DNA of 64,000 nt from JADJSS01 sp964490845 (GCA_964490845.1 CAZBED010000003.1:258274-322273), one strand, 5' to 3'. Counted from the first letter of the stretch, positions 35,127-44,026 are shown. Numbers and translations: made by a program. Notes: generated by a model from the sequence alone, not told the origin.

Positions 35127-36659
35127 TTATTTTATTTCAAAACGGGCGCCATTGATACCGTCATACGTTTTTCTCAACTGCCGGAATACTGCCTTATATT
35201 TTCCAAAAAGCAGATTATAAATGTCTTTATTTTCAGGATTTGCAGAATACGTTTCCGTTGTTTGTATCAATTGTTCTATTTCTTTAAACCGCTGCCGAGT
35301 TCCGCTGCCCACCATAGCACACATGGCCGCACCCAAAGCACCGGCATTCTTAGGCTGAGAGGTGGTGGTAATGTTGCGCTGGGTGATATCGGCAATAATC
35401 TGCATCCAGGTCTTATTGAAACATCCTCCGCCGGCAATCTTTAATTCACGGATAGTAAATCCAAAATCTTTTTCAAAATTTTCTATTGTCCATCGGAGGT
35501 TATAGGCAATTCCTTCGAAATGTGCCCGTGCGATATGACCCCGCGTATGCTGATGGGATAAATTGAAAATCGTCGAACGCGTAGTAGTACTGCTCACCGG
35601 ACATCGCTCGCCCAAAAACCAGGGTGTGACAATAAGATACTCTGCACCCGGAGGAGTTTGTTTCATTTCCTCTTCCATCAACTCATATAAAGCGGAAGGT
35701 TGCAGCGTTGACTTTTCGTGCCCATAAAACGCTGACAATAACCACTCCGTGTTAGCTCCCGCTGATTCCGTTATACCTAACACTAAATTCATCGCAGGGT
35801 CTGCGCTCTGCATAGTCATAGCGGCATTCTTAAACCCTCTGTCCTTTGCTGTGGCAACACCTACCCAGGCAGAAGTACCCACATAAATATGAGCTTCTCC
35901 CTCATCAATAGCGGTGGTTCCCAACGCGGCACTTTGTGTATCATCACAGCCACCATAAACACTTATTCCTTCACACAATCCCATTTCATGGGCGGCCTGC
36001 GCAGTTAGTTTTCCCGCTTCATCGACAGAGCGTATTAAATCCGGTAATTTTTCCGTACCTACTCCGGTGAGTTTAAAAAATAAGCGCTCCCAATCTTTAT
36101 TCTTTACACTGAATGAATACGAACAGGCGCCTGACCATTCCGTCAACATTTTTCCGGTACATTTGTAGCGCAAGTAGCCATTTACATCCAGAAATTTATA
36201 GGTGTTGTTATAGATTTCCGGACGATTTTCTCTCAGCCAAATCATCTTAGGAATAACATCTTTTCCCATCAATTCCACGCCAACAATGAGTTTGATTAAT
36301 TTTTTTCCGCCAAAGCGGTTCATAATCCTGCGGGACTGTTTTTCGGCACGGCCATCTACCCACGATATATTCGGATGCAGCACCTTCCCAGATTTATCTA
36401 CCGGAATCATACCCATGCCTTGTGTTGTGAATGCAATCCCTTTGATATCACTCATTGCAACCTGTTTTTCGGCTACCATTTTCCGGGTGGTTTTGCATAC
36501 TGCATTCCAATAATCCTGCGGTTCCTGTTCTGCCCATCCGGGATGAGGCATATGTAAGGGATATTCTTCTATTGCTGAAGCAATTATAGTTCCGGCTACA
36601 TCCACAAGAATGGATTTTACGCTGCTGGTACCTACATCATATGCCAAAAAATAGCTCAT
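35127..36659 (-). CDS. FGGY-family carbohydrate kinase
   Basis: A 510-residue cytosolic sugar/polyol kinase. It has YDVGTSSVKSILVD (phosphate-1), GIAFTTQGMG, WVDGRAEKQS, YGGCDDTQSAALG (phosphate-2, catalytic Asp) and AGGGCFNKTWMQIIAD (adenosine). The pattern is xylulokinase-like, but substrate identity cannot be read from it. Its start overlaps the aminotransferase stop by one base, and the aldolase follows two bases downstream. The context suggests it phosphorylates the ketose- or amino-polyol made by the preceding enzyme. Confidence 0.9.
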   Translation of the reverse strand: MSYFLAYDVGTSSVKSILVDVAGTIIASAIEEYPLHMPHPGWAEQEPQDYWNAVCKTTRKMVAEKQVAMSDIKGIAFTTQGMGMIPVDKSGKVLHPNISWVDGRAEKQSRRIMNRFGGKKLIKLIVGVELMGKDVIPKMIWLRENRPEIYNNTYKFLDVNGYLRYKCTGKMLTEWSGACSYSFSVKNKDWERLFFKLTGVGTEKLPDLIRSVDEAGKLTAQAAHEMGLCEGISVYGGCDDTQSAALGTTAIDEGEAHIYVGTSAWVGVATAKDRGFKNAAMTMQSADPAMNLVLGITESAGANTEWLLSAFYGHEKSTLQPSALYELMEEEMKQTPPGAEYLIVTPWFLGERCPVSSTTTRSTIFNLSHQHTRGHIARAHFEGIAYNLRWTIENFEKDFGFTIRELKIAGGGCFNKTWMQIIADITQRNITTTSQPKNAGALGAAMCAMVGSGTRQRFKEIEQLIQTTETYSANPENKDIYNLLFGKYKAVFRQLRKTYDGINGARFEIK

Positions 36660-38110
36660 TATCTCTGTACGTTTTTAAACACCCTTTCAAACCGGTTCAA
36701 CGCCTCATCAATCACCTCATCCGTATCTGCCAGGCTCATATAGAGTCGGCTGCCGGCCAATGTAACAATCCCTTCGGACATATAAGCCGCACCGTATTCT
36801 TCCATTAGTTTTTTTCGAAGTTCAATCTCTTTCAGCACTCTTCTGATTTTAAAGTATTTTATTTTCACATACAAGGTTCCGGCGGTTTCTAAATGTACTA
36901 TCGCTCCCTGATTGAATGCAACGAACGGCAACCCGTATTTATCAATCAGCGCATTTAACCCTTTGGTTAAGCGGTCGCCTGCCCTGCCAGCCTTCTCACA
37001 GGCTTGTGTCCGTTCAATTTCCATAATGGTATGGTAGCCTGCACAACAACTCAATGGGTTTCCCGCAAGTGTACCGCCTACTTTTACCTTCTTCCCGCCT
37101 TCCAGACCCGCAGCCAAACCCTGCATATATCTGGCCTTCCCTCCGATACCTCCTGCGGAAGGATAACCACCGGCCACTACCTTTCCAAAAATAGTCAAAT
37201 CCGGCATGACGTTCAAATATCCCTGTGCACCGCTCAGTCCTATTCGGAAAGCCGTAACCACTTCATCAAAAATCAACAATGCGCCATACTTATCACACAA
37301 GGCTCTCACCTGACTGCAATATTCCTTATACAACGGATAGGTACCACTTTCGGGGCCCATAGGCTCCAGTATAACGGCGGCGGTACCACCTCTGAGTTGA
37401 TTGATTCTCATTGTCCACTCCAATGCTTTTATGTCATTCGGTGGAACGGATTGTGTGTGCCAGGAACTGGCAAACGGAATTCCCTTCGCATCAAAAATAA
37501 AAGTGCCGGGGATGCGAAGGCTGTATACCATTTGGTCGCTCCAGCCATGATAAGCGCCACCCATTTTTATCACTTTCTTTTTGCCCGTTACCAGCCGTGC
37601 AAGACGCAGCGCGCCCATAACGGCTTCTGTACCGCTGCCCAGCATCCTGAACATCTCTACAGAAGGCATGTGTTTACAAATAGCTTCCGCCAGTTTCAAT
37701 TCATATTCATGAAATAATCCGGTAGATGGCCCGCATTCATTGATAAGTTCAATGGATTTTTGTTTTACGAACTCATAATTGCTGCCTAAAACCGTTGGGC
37801 CGCCGGCCTGTAAGAAGTCGATATATTTATTTCCGTCCACATCATACAAATAGGCTCCTTCCGCTTTTGTGAAAGCGATGGGAAACGGATAATTAAAAGC
37901 AAGATTATGCTGTACGCCGCCGGGGATATATTTTTTAGCCTCATCTATCATCGTTTTGGAGGCCGTGCATTTGGTATGGAAATAGTTTAAATATTCGCGC
38001 ATAGCTTCCGGTTTGACATGCTGTAGCGGAAGTGCAACCAATTTATTCAGTTTCTCATAAATCGGCTTTATATCATGGTATTCACTAATGGAAAATCCGG
38101 AAGAAGACAT
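36659..38110 (-). CDS. Class-III PLP aminotransferase / glutamate-semialdehyde aminomutase-like
   Basis: About 483 residues from the ATG at 38110 (MSSSGFSISEYHD). A class-III fold PLP enzyme: GSGTEAVMGALRLAR (phosphate binding), GGAYHGWSDQ, FDEVVTAFR (Asp 282 contacts the PLP nitrogen) and TIFGKVVAGGYP with Lys310 as the PLP Schiff base. It most resembles glutamate-1-semialdehyde 2,1-aminomutase-like transferases, but with an unusual N-terminal extension of about 50 residues. Heme biosynthesis context is absent. As first gene of the operon it may remove or shift an amino group on a polyol before phosphorylation (inference). Confidence 0.87.
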   Translation of the reverse strand: MSSSGFSISEYHDIKPIYEKLNKLVALPLQHVKPEAMREYLNYFHTKCTASKTMIDEAKKYIPGGVQHNLAFNYPFPIAFTKAEGAYLYDVDGNKYIDFLQAGGPTVLGSNYEFVKQKSIELINECGPSTGLFHEYELKLAEAICKHMPSVEMFRMLGSGTEAVMGALRLARLVTGKKKVIKMGGAYHGWSDQMVYSLRIPGTFIFDAKGIPFASSWHTQSVPPNDIKALEWTMRINQLRGGTAAVILEPMGPESGTYPLYKEYCSQVRALCDKYGALLIFDEVVTAFRIGLSGAQGYLNVMPDLTIFGKVVAGGYPSAGGIGGKARYMQGLAAGLEGGKKVKVGGTLAGNPLSCCAGYHTIMEIERTQACEKAGRAGDRLTKGLNALIDKYGLPFVAFNQGAIVHLETAGTLYVKIKYFKIRRVLKEIELRKKLMEEYGAAYMSEGIVTLAGSRLYMSLADTDEVIDEALNRFERVFKNVQR

Positions 38111-38147
38111 CTTTTTATTTTTTATCTTTATAAAAGTATTTCTGGCG

Positions 38148-38168
38148 AAAAGTGTATATGACACTTTT
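38148..38168. promoter_or_regulatory. Palindromic operator candidate between Crp-like gene and operon
   Basis: AAAAGTGT and ACACTTTT are perfect inverted repeats separated by five bases, placed in the 117-base gap between the divergent Crp/Fnr-type regulator (38228) and the aminotransferase operon (38110). The size and symmetry suit a dimeric Crp/Fnr protein (family sites: two 5-base half-sites, about 16-22 bases overall). Binding is inferred from position and symmetry. Confidence 0.6.
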
Positions 38169-38227
38169 GTAAAACAAAGTTGAGACAATAACAAATAAGA
38201 TAGCTTGATAAAAGTCAAATAAAAAAA

Positions 38228-38809
38228 GTGAGCAAAGGCAATAAAAAAAAATTCAGTACTCTTTTGAAGAAGTACGAGGATCTTCCGGAAGATTTATCCC
38301 TGCATATTGAGTCTTTGCTGGAAACATTTGAACTGCCCAAAAAGACCATCCTGCTGAAGGCTGGCAAGGTGTGTGATTATTTGTATTTTATTGAAAAGGG
38401 CATGGCTCGGAATTACTTCACTGAAGAGGGAAAAGAACTGACCAATGACATTGTCATTGACGGTGAATTGCTGGTATCATTTTCCAGTTTCAGCTCCAGA
38501 GAACCATCTAATGAAACAATCGAGTTGATTGAAGACTGCATTTTACACGCTATTCATTACAATGATTTACAGGAATTGTACAGAAGCTACCCCGTAATGG
38601 AGCGTATAGGCAGAAAAATGGCCGAGTATCATTATAATTCGCTGGCTGCCAGAACCTATCGTTTAAAATTCAGCAGTTCCGCCGAACGCTATGATTATCT
38701 TTTTAAAAATAAGATTGAAATTATCCGAAGGGCGCCGATTGGTATTATTGCCTCTTACTTAGGCATGACCTTTGAGACGCTGAGCCGGATCCGGGGCAAT
38801 TATGATTAA
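38228..38809 (+). CDS. Crp/Fnr-family transcriptional regulator
   Basis: A 193-residue regulator: a cyclic-nucleotide-binding-like beta-roll (ILLKAGKVCDYLYFIEKGMARNYF, then an effector-pocket region ending near residue 110), a dimerisation helix, and a C-terminal helix-turn-helix (IASYLGMTFETLSRIR). It lacks the four-cysteine Fnr cluster, and the pocket is not clearly cAMP-type, so the signal is unknown; many Bacteroidetes paralogues are like this. It starts with GTG. Its 3' end is 25 bases from the ECF sigma gene on the same strand, so the two may be co-transcribed. Confidence 0.88.
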   Translation: MSKGNKKKFSTLLKKYEDLPEDLSLHIESLLETFELPKKTILLKAGKVCDYLYFIEKGMARNYFTEEGKELTNDIVIDGELLVSFSSFSSREPSNETIELIEDCILHAIHYNDLQELYRSYPVMERIGRKMAEYHYNSLAARTYRLKFSSSAERYDYLFKNKIEIIRRAPIGIIASYLGMTFETLSRIRGNYD

Positions 38810-38833
38810 ACCTTTCTCCATTTTCAGCGTCTA

Positions 38834-39376
38834 ATGTTCCATATGCCTTTAACTGACGAAGAAATTTTATCGCTATTTAAGGAGCCGGCTTCCAAGGAGA
38901 AGGCATTTCGGCATTTATTGAGCAACTATCAGGAACGGCTCTATTATCATGTACGCCGGTATGTGCACCACCACGAAGACGCCAACGACGTACTGCAAAA
39001 CACTTTTATAAAGGTGTGGGGGGCAATTGATAATTTCCGGGGAGAGTCTGGATTGTACACCTGGCTTTATAAAATAGCCGGGAATGAGGCTATCACCTAC
39101 CTGAACAAGGCTAAAAAGCATGCAACAACTGACATCTCGCAAACTACCGTTCACTACCGGGGTGGAACAGACAACACAGAAGCGGAAGCAATGACGGAAA
39201 AATTGCAGAAAGCGATAGATGCGCTGCCCGACAAGCAGAAGCAGGTATTTATTATGCGGTATTATGATGAAATGCCTTATGAGCAGATATCTTCCATAGT
39301 GGATACTTCTGTGGGTGCCTTAAAGGCATCTTACCATCATGCCGTAAAAAAAATTGAAGAAATGCTGACAGCCTGA
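38834..39376 (+). CDS. ECF-type RNA polymerase sigma factor
   Basis: A 180-residue ECF sigma-70. Region 2 is EDANDVLQNTFIKVWGAIDNFRG, followed by LYTWLYKIAGNEAITYL; region 4 is LPDKQKQVFIMRYYDEMPYEQISSIVDTS with the recognition helix VGALKASYHHAVKKI. ATG 38834, with an alternative ATG three codons later. It precedes a single-pass membrane protein and a periplasmic Spy-like protein in one unit closed by a strong terminator at 40570. That is the usual layout of sigma, anti-sigma-like and sensor genes. Confidence 0.9.
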   Translation: MFHMPLTDEEILSLFKEPASKEKAFRHLLSNYQERLYYHVRRYVHHHEDANDVLQNTFIKVWGAIDNFRGESGLYTWLYKIAGNEAITYLNKAKKHATTDISQTTVHYRGGTDNTEAEAMTEKLQKAIDALPDKQKQVFIMRYYDEMPYEQISSIVDTSVGALKASYHHAVKKIEEMLTA

Positions 39377-39411
39377 TTAAACCTTATAAAAATTAATGAG
39401 TCAAAATAGAA

Positions 39412-40035
39412 ATGAGCAAACAGACAGCAATATCAGATGAACTAAAAGCAATTTCTCCCGTTCTTTTCCATGTAAAAGAAACCGAGCAACCGCTATCTGT
39501 TCCTGCTGATTACTTTGAAAACCTGAGTAACGCCATTCTTGAACATATTCAGCAGAAGCCGGGCATCCTGCTAACTCTTGATAAACAACTGCCGGAAGTA
39601 CCGGAGAACTATTTTGATTCGTTTCCGGAATCCATCTTGACTAAGATTAAAACAGAAGAATCCATCCTGCAGGGAGGGAAAATCATTCCGTTCGTTTCCC
39701 GAAAGAATATCGTCCAGCAATTATTTTCCAGAGTAGCCGTGGCGGCATCGGTTGTAGGACTGGTTGTGGTTCTGGGTTCTAGTCTGTTCAACAACCGGCC
39801 CATTGTTACCAACGATTGCAAAGACGGAATTGCCTGCCTGACACAAGAGGAAATTTATAATTACCTCTATAAAAACAGTTATGAATTTGACGTACATGAG
39901 GTGCAGGATATGGTAAAACCCGAAATAAATAGTACGGAAAAAACTATTGAAATCAACAAACAAGACATCAATCAATACATCGAACAAAATGCCGGAACCT
40001 TTGAACTGGAAGACGCATCCACCGATATTTTTTAA
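39412..40035 (+). CDS. Single-pass membrane protein, putative anti-sigma partner
   Basis: A 207-residue protein with a cytosolic N-terminal half (about 1-100), one membrane segment (VAVAASVVGLVVVLGSSLF, about 108-126) and a periplasmic C-terminal part. The N-terminal half repeats VPADYFENL and VPENYFDSF. A membrane protein directly after an ECF sigma gene is usually its anti-sigma factor. No ZAS zinc motif or FecR-type domain is seen, so this is positional inference. Confidence 0.7.
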   Translation: MSKQTAISDELKAISPVLFHVKETEQPLSVPADYFENLSNAILEHIQQKPGILLTLDKQLPEVPENYFDSFPESILTKIKTEESILQGGKIIPFVSRKNIVQQLFSRVAVAASVVGLVVVLGSSLFNNRPIVTNDCKDGIACLTQEEIYNYLYKNSYEFDVHEVQDMVKPEINSTEKTIEINKQDINQYIEQNAGTFELEDASTDIF

Positions 40036-40054
40036 ATCCTGAAAATTAATTATC

Positions 40055-40546
40055 ATGAAAACAATATTCAACATTTTTCTATTACTTTTTCTTGTGTCAC
40101 CGCTTATGGCGGAACCAACGCCGCCGGATGGACAGGGGAATGAAAAAATCGAAGCCCTGAAAATCGGATTTATCACCAACAAACTCAAGCTGACACCTGA
40201 AGAATCTCAGAAGTTCTGGCCGGTCTTCAATCAGTATGAAGCAGAAAAGAAACAAATCCGTCAGTCTACTATCGGGACAGTAAAAGAGCTGAAAGAGGAC
40301 GGTGACTTTACCAATGCAGAAGCGGAACAGGCGATTACAAAATATGTTGAGTTCAAAGCCAAAGACTTAGATCTGATAAAAAAATATGTATCAGAGTTCC
40401 GAAAAATTCTTCCCGCCACGAAGGTCGCCAAGCTGATTACCGCTGAAGAACATTTTAAAAAAATGCTGATGAAGCAGGCCCAGCAAGGAGGTCCGAACAA
40501 ACCGGGTGGACAAGGACCTAAACCTTGGAAGGGCCAGGGGCAATAA
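40055..40546 (+). CDS. Periplasmic Spy/CpxP-like helical protein
   Basis: A 163-residue exported protein: a signal peptide (IFNIFLLLFLVSPLMAEP), then an all-helical part with KLKLTPEESQKFWPVFNQYEAEKKQIRQ, which resembles the LTxxQ-type helices of Spy/CpxP/CnrX-type periplasmic sensors and chaperones. It has a Gly/Pro/Lys-rich tail (GGPNKPGGQGPKPWKG). As last gene of the sigma operon it may sense envelope stress. Identity is approximate. Confidence 0.7.
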   Translation: MKTIFNIFLLLFLVSPLMAEPTPPDGQGNEKIEALKIGFITNKLKLTPEESQKFWPVFNQYEAEKKQIRQSTIGTVKELKEDGDFTNAEAEQAITKYVEFKAKDLDLIKKYVSEFRKILPATKVAKLITAEEHFKKMLMKQAQQGGPNKPGGQGPKPWKGQGQ

Positions 40547-40569
40547 ACTAATTATAGGGTATTTTACTG

Positions 40570-40604
40570 AAGAGTGGCTTATAAATTATGTCACTCTTTT
40601 TTTT
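40570..40604 (+). terminator. Strong intrinsic terminator of the ECF sigma operon
   Basis: AAGAGTGGC (40570-40578) pairs with GTCACTCTT (40590-40598) with one G-U pair over an 11-base loop, followed by a run of Ts. It lies about 25 bases after the Spy-like stop codon. Confidence 0.85.
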
Positions 40605-40650
40605 ATCAATACCCATTTTGTTTAGTACCTTTAATTTCCTTATAAATCTT

Positions 40651-41544
40651 ATGAAGAATACTATCTGTATATTTTCGCTTTGTCTTATTGCATTCACCCT
40701 AACCCTATCCTGTACAAAGGACTCGCCAGAACCTGGAATCATTAGTACCATCCCATCCAGCATAATTGTCAAAGAGAAAAGTATTAGTGGAAATTTTGAT
40801 TCTGTTGTATTAAATATCCGACTGTTTTTCCACTCTGATACAACATTTGCAGACAGCATCCATGACATTACAGTCAATACAGGAGTGCACATTAACACAT
40901 CAAGGTTTGCACAAAACCACTTTATATATTTTGGTCGAGATGCAGACTTAAGAGAGTATGACGGAGATACCGTTGCCTTTTCCGTCTTATTTGATGATAA
41001 TAACAGAATAAGAGGTGTCAATGATAACTATGTTATTAACAGAAATTATCCGTTTCTTGTCAGCGGTCAGGTGGGTTTCACTTATGAGACTGATAACAGA
41101 ATAAAGGAACTGCCCTATTACGGTTATGAGACCAGTAGTGGCTGTTCTGCCTACATGCTTTCGTCCACCGGTCAATTTTATTTGAATGCAGAAGGAAAAG
41201 ACAGCCTTGTAATTGTTTCAGAAGGACCTTCCTGTGGTTCATGTCCTTATTGTACCGATACCGTCATTGTAATTTTTTCGAGTGTAAATAACAATACCAA
41301 TTTATGCACCCTGTCATTTCCTTCCATGCCATCCGGTTACTATCCTTCTTCAAATGATTACCTGCAAATGCTTTCATTTATTCCATTTCCAAAGATGACC
41401 GGAAAACTGATTGACAATATCTATTATTCCACCAATCATACCAGATATACCAATACATATACATTTGATAAGGAAGGCAGGGTAAAGACGGCTAAACTAT
41501 TTTTTTATGGTGCGGCAGAAAAATTAATAGAATTTAATTACTAG
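40651..41544 (+). CDS. Hypothetical lipoprotein
   Basis: A 297-residue protein from ATG 40651; the signal peptide ends in FTLTLSCTKD, a good lipobox. An upstream in-frame ATG at 40588 would place 21 residues before the signal and overlaps the preceding terminator, so it is rejected. The mature part is beta-rich with a SEGPSCGSCPYCTDT cysteine cluster (C-x2-C-x2-C) and ends in YTFDKEGRVKTAKLF. No family recognised. A TACCTTTA promoter-like box lies at 40626. Confidence 0.75.
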   Translation: MKNTICIFSLCLIAFTLTLSCTKDSPEPGIISTIPSSIIVKEKSISGNFDSVVLNIRLFFHSDTTFADSIHDITVNTGVHINTSRFAQNHFIYFGRDADLREYDGDTVAFSVLFDDNNRIRGVNDNYVINRNYPFLVSGQVGFTYETDNRIKELPYYGYETSSGCSAYMLSSTGQFYLNAEGKDSLVIVSEGPSCGSCPYCTDTVIVIFSSVNNNTNLCTLSFPSMPSGYYPSSNDYLQMLSFIPFPKMTGKLIDNIYYSTNHTRYTNTYTFDKEGRVKTAKLFFYGAAEKLIEFNY

Positions 41545-41548
41545 TTTT

Positions 41549-41592
41549 TCCCGCAGACTGAAGAGCGGGACAATAATGGCATGCACATTATT
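41549..41592. terminator. Two adjacent hairpins between convergent genes
   Basis: TCCCGC/GCGGGA (41549-41570) and a perfect AATAATG/CATTATT (41572-41592, loop containing GCATGC) lie between the lipoprotein and recQ stops. T-runs are weak on both strands, so termination in either direction is only likely. Confidence 0.4.
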
Positions 41593-41610
41593 CCCTATAT
41601 ATAGAATTTT

Positions 41611-43818
41611 TTAATTTGCCACTTCGCTCAGAAACTTGAGGCGCACTAATTGTATTTCACGCAGTTCAATATCTTCATCTTTCAGTTTTTTATAGGCCAC
41701 ATTTACGTCATCGCTGTCGGATTGCATAAAGTAATCAAAAATTTCTTCCTGTATATCTTCATCCACCGCATCATCGAGGTAATAGTTGATATTGACTTTG
41801 GTGCCTGAATTTACGATAGTATCGAGTTCCGTAATCAAATCCTCCATATTTAATCCGTATGAACTGGCAATATGTTCCAGTGGCATTTTTTTATCAATAG
41901 ATTTGATAATATTTACCTTGATATTGGAATTTTTATCGGCTGATTTTATAATGGAGAAATCCGCGGAACGTTCAATATTATTGTCTTCCACATACTTCTT
42001 AATTGCCTTTAAGAACGGCTCCCCGAACTTTTGTGCTTTAGCTGAATTGACACCGTGTATCTTGGATAATTCCTCCTTGTCGAAAGGAAAAAATGTCGCC
42101 ATTTCTTCCAGCGATTGTTCGGAAAAAATAGCATAAGGCGGCAATTTCAGCCGGGCGCCCTCTGATTTACGTATACCCACCAGAATGGCCATTAATGCGG
42201 GTTCCAGCACACTGCCGGATTTTCCGCTTAACTGCACATCTTCATCCTCATCGCCCTCTTCAAATTTATTATTTAATACAATTTTTACCGATACCGGTTT
42301 TTTGATAAATTTCTTTCCTTCTTCCGTAAGTTTTAAAACACCATACTGCTCAATATCCTTTTCCAGCAGATTCTGAAGTATAGCCTTGCGCACCACCGAA
42401 TTCCAGAATAACATATCGTGCTCAGCTCCCTTGCCGAAAATTTTTAATTTATCGTAATTATTGGTTGTGATATCGGCGGATTTTCTTCCAATCAGAATAT
42501 TTATGGTGTTTGGAATATTCACCCGTTCACTGGTTTCTACCACTACCTGCAGCGCCAGTTTAATTTCTTCTTTGGCTTCGAGTTTTTCCTTTGGATGCAG
42601 GCAGTTGTCACACTTGCCGCAGTTGCCCATTTCCTCGCCGAAATAATGAAGTACAAATTTTTTGCGGCATTCTCCGCTTTCCGCATACGCCTCCACTTCA
42701 CTCAACTGCATCACGGCGATTTCTTTCTCGGATACCGATTTCTCCTTATTGGATAAAATGAATTTTTCAAATTTATGTATCTCTTTCGGAGAGTAATACG
42801 CGATACAATTTCCCTCCAGCCCGTCGCGGCCGGCACGGCCGGTTTCCTGATAGTAATTTTCCAGCGACTTTGGAATGTCAAAATGAATAACAAAACGAAC
42901 ATCCGGCTTGTCGATACCCATACCAAAAGCTATGGTTGCAACTATCACCTGCACGTCTTCCATCAGGAACTGATCCTGGCGTTCACTCCGGATATGCGCG
43001 TCCAGCCCAGCATGATAAGCTGCGGCATTGATGCCATTCACCTGCAATATTTCCGCCAGCTCTTCCGTAGAGTTGCGGCTCAGGCAGTATATGATACCGG
43101 ATTTATTCCCTTCTTTTTTTATAAACCGGATAATATCTTTTATGGCATCCTGTTTGCTTGGCTTCGGGCGTATCTCATAATACAGATTGTCTCTTAAGAA
43201 GGACGAAATAAACACATTGGGTTTTTTCATACCCAGTGTTTTGACAATATCCGACTGCACTTTTGGTGTGGCCGTTGCTGTAAGAGCAACAATCGGAATA
43301 TTGTCCTCAATCTCGTTGAGCATTCCTTTTATTTTGCGGTACTCCGGACGGAAATCATGGCCCCACTCAGAAATACAGTGCGCTTCATCTACCGCTACAA
43401 AAGAAATCTTAATCGTTTTCAGAAAATCAATATTTTCCTGTTTTACCAAAGATTCGGGAGCCACATACAACAACTTGCACTTGCCGCCGGTGATGTCTTT
43501 TTTGACTATGTTAATTTGAGACTTGTTGAGTTGCGAATTGATAAAATGGGCGATATTGTCCGTGCTGCTGTATCCTCGAATCAGATCCACCTGATTCTTC
43601 ATCAACGCTATCAGGGGAGAAACAATAATGGCTGTTCCTTCAGAGATAATGGCCGGTAACTGATAACACAGCGATTTACCACCTCCTGTTGGCATGATGA
43701 CAAATGTATCATCGCCGGAAAGTATGCTTTCAATAATGGATTGCTGGTTGCCTTTAAATTTTTCAAATCCGAAATACTCCTTTAATGCACCTGAAATAGA
43801 AATGGGTTGAGCTGTCAT
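41611..43818 (-). CDS. recQ: ATP-dependent DNA helicase RecQ
   Basis: A 735-residue SF2 helicase. Motif I is MPTGGGKSLCYQLPA (about 42-56), motif II VDEAHCISEWGHDF, motif III ALTATAT and motif VI GRAGRDG. The RecQ zinc site follows (CRKKFVLHYF with CGKCDNC). An HRDC domain (near NSAKAQKFGEPFLKAI) and a further C-terminal part about 100 residues longer than E. coli RecQ complete it. It unwinds recombination and replication intermediates. Start ATG 43818 (MTAQPISISGALKEYFG). Confidence 0.95.
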   Translation of the reverse strand: MTAQPISISGALKEYFGFEKFKGNQQSIIESILSGDDTFVIMPTGGGKSLCYQLPAIISEGTAIIVSPLIALMKNQVDLIRGYSSTDNIAHFINSQLNKSQINIVKKDITGGKCKLLYVAPESLVKQENIDFLKTIKISFVAVDEAHCISEWGHDFRPEYRKIKGMLNEIEDNIPIVALTATATPKVQSDIVKTLGMKKPNVFISSFLRDNLYYEIRPKPSKQDAIKDIIRFIKKEGNKSGIIYCLSRNSTEELAEILQVNGINAAAYHAGLDAHIRSERQDQFLMEDVQVIVATIAFGMGIDKPDVRFVIHFDIPKSLENYYQETGRAGRDGLEGNCIAYYSPKEIHKFEKFILSNKEKSVSEKEIAVMQLSEVEAYAESGECRKKFVLHYFGEEMGNCGKCDNCLHPKEKLEAKEEIKLALQVVVETSERVNIPNTINILIGRKSADITTNNYDKLKIFGKGAEHDMLFWNSVVRKAILQNLLEKDIEQYGVLKLTEEGKKFIKKPVSVKIVLNNKFEEGDEDEDVQLSGKSGSVLEPALMAILVGIRKSEGARLKLPPYAIFSEQSLEEMATFFPFDKEELSKIHGVNSAKAQKFGEPFLKAIKKYVEDNNIERSADFSIIKSADKNSNIKVNIIKSIDKKMPLEHIASSYGLNMEDLITELDTIVNSGTKVNINYYLDDAVDEDIQEEIFDYFMQSDSDDVNVAYKKLKDEDIELREIQLVRLKFLSEVAN

Positions 43819-43961
43819 AAAAAAACTGTTGTTAGAATAAAAACGTCCTCGCAAACGGAGAACGCAATTACTACTTTAATATACTCAAAAATACCGAAAT
43901 AACTACAGTTGTAAGTGTTAAAATTGATTATCCCTGTTTTAATTAATTGTATATTTAAACT

Positions 43962-43999
43962 ACGCCCAAATAACAGAGAATTATTGTTTCTTTGGGTGT
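43962..43999. repeat. Inverted repeat upstream of the manC promoter box
   Basis: ACGCCCAAA and TTTGGGTGT are inverted repeats (one G-T mismatch) 20 bases apart, ending 10 bases before the TATCTTTG box at 44010. It could be an operator or chance; nothing else supports it. Confidence 0.3.
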
Positions 44000-44009
44000 A
44001 CGATTTGTT

Positions 44010-44017
44010 TATCTTTG
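44010..44017 (+). promoter_or_regulatory. Promoter box of the guanylyltransferase gene (TATCTTTG)
   Basis: Exact TAnnTTTG, nine bases before the ATG at 44027, implying a leaderless or nearly leaderless message. It argues against a TTG start at 44015, which lies inside the box. Confidence 0.6.
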
Positions 44018-44026
44018 CAACCGACT

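Noticed and set aside
36659..38110. HemL (glutamate-1-semialdehyde aminomutase) of heme synthesis
   Set aside because: The fold matches, but the operon contains a kinase, aldolase, sulfatase and amidase and there is a 50-residue N-terminal extension, so a catabolic role is more likely.
44015..44026. TTG start of manC
   Set aside because: It lies inside the TATCTTTG promoter box; the ATG at 44027 fits spacing and family.
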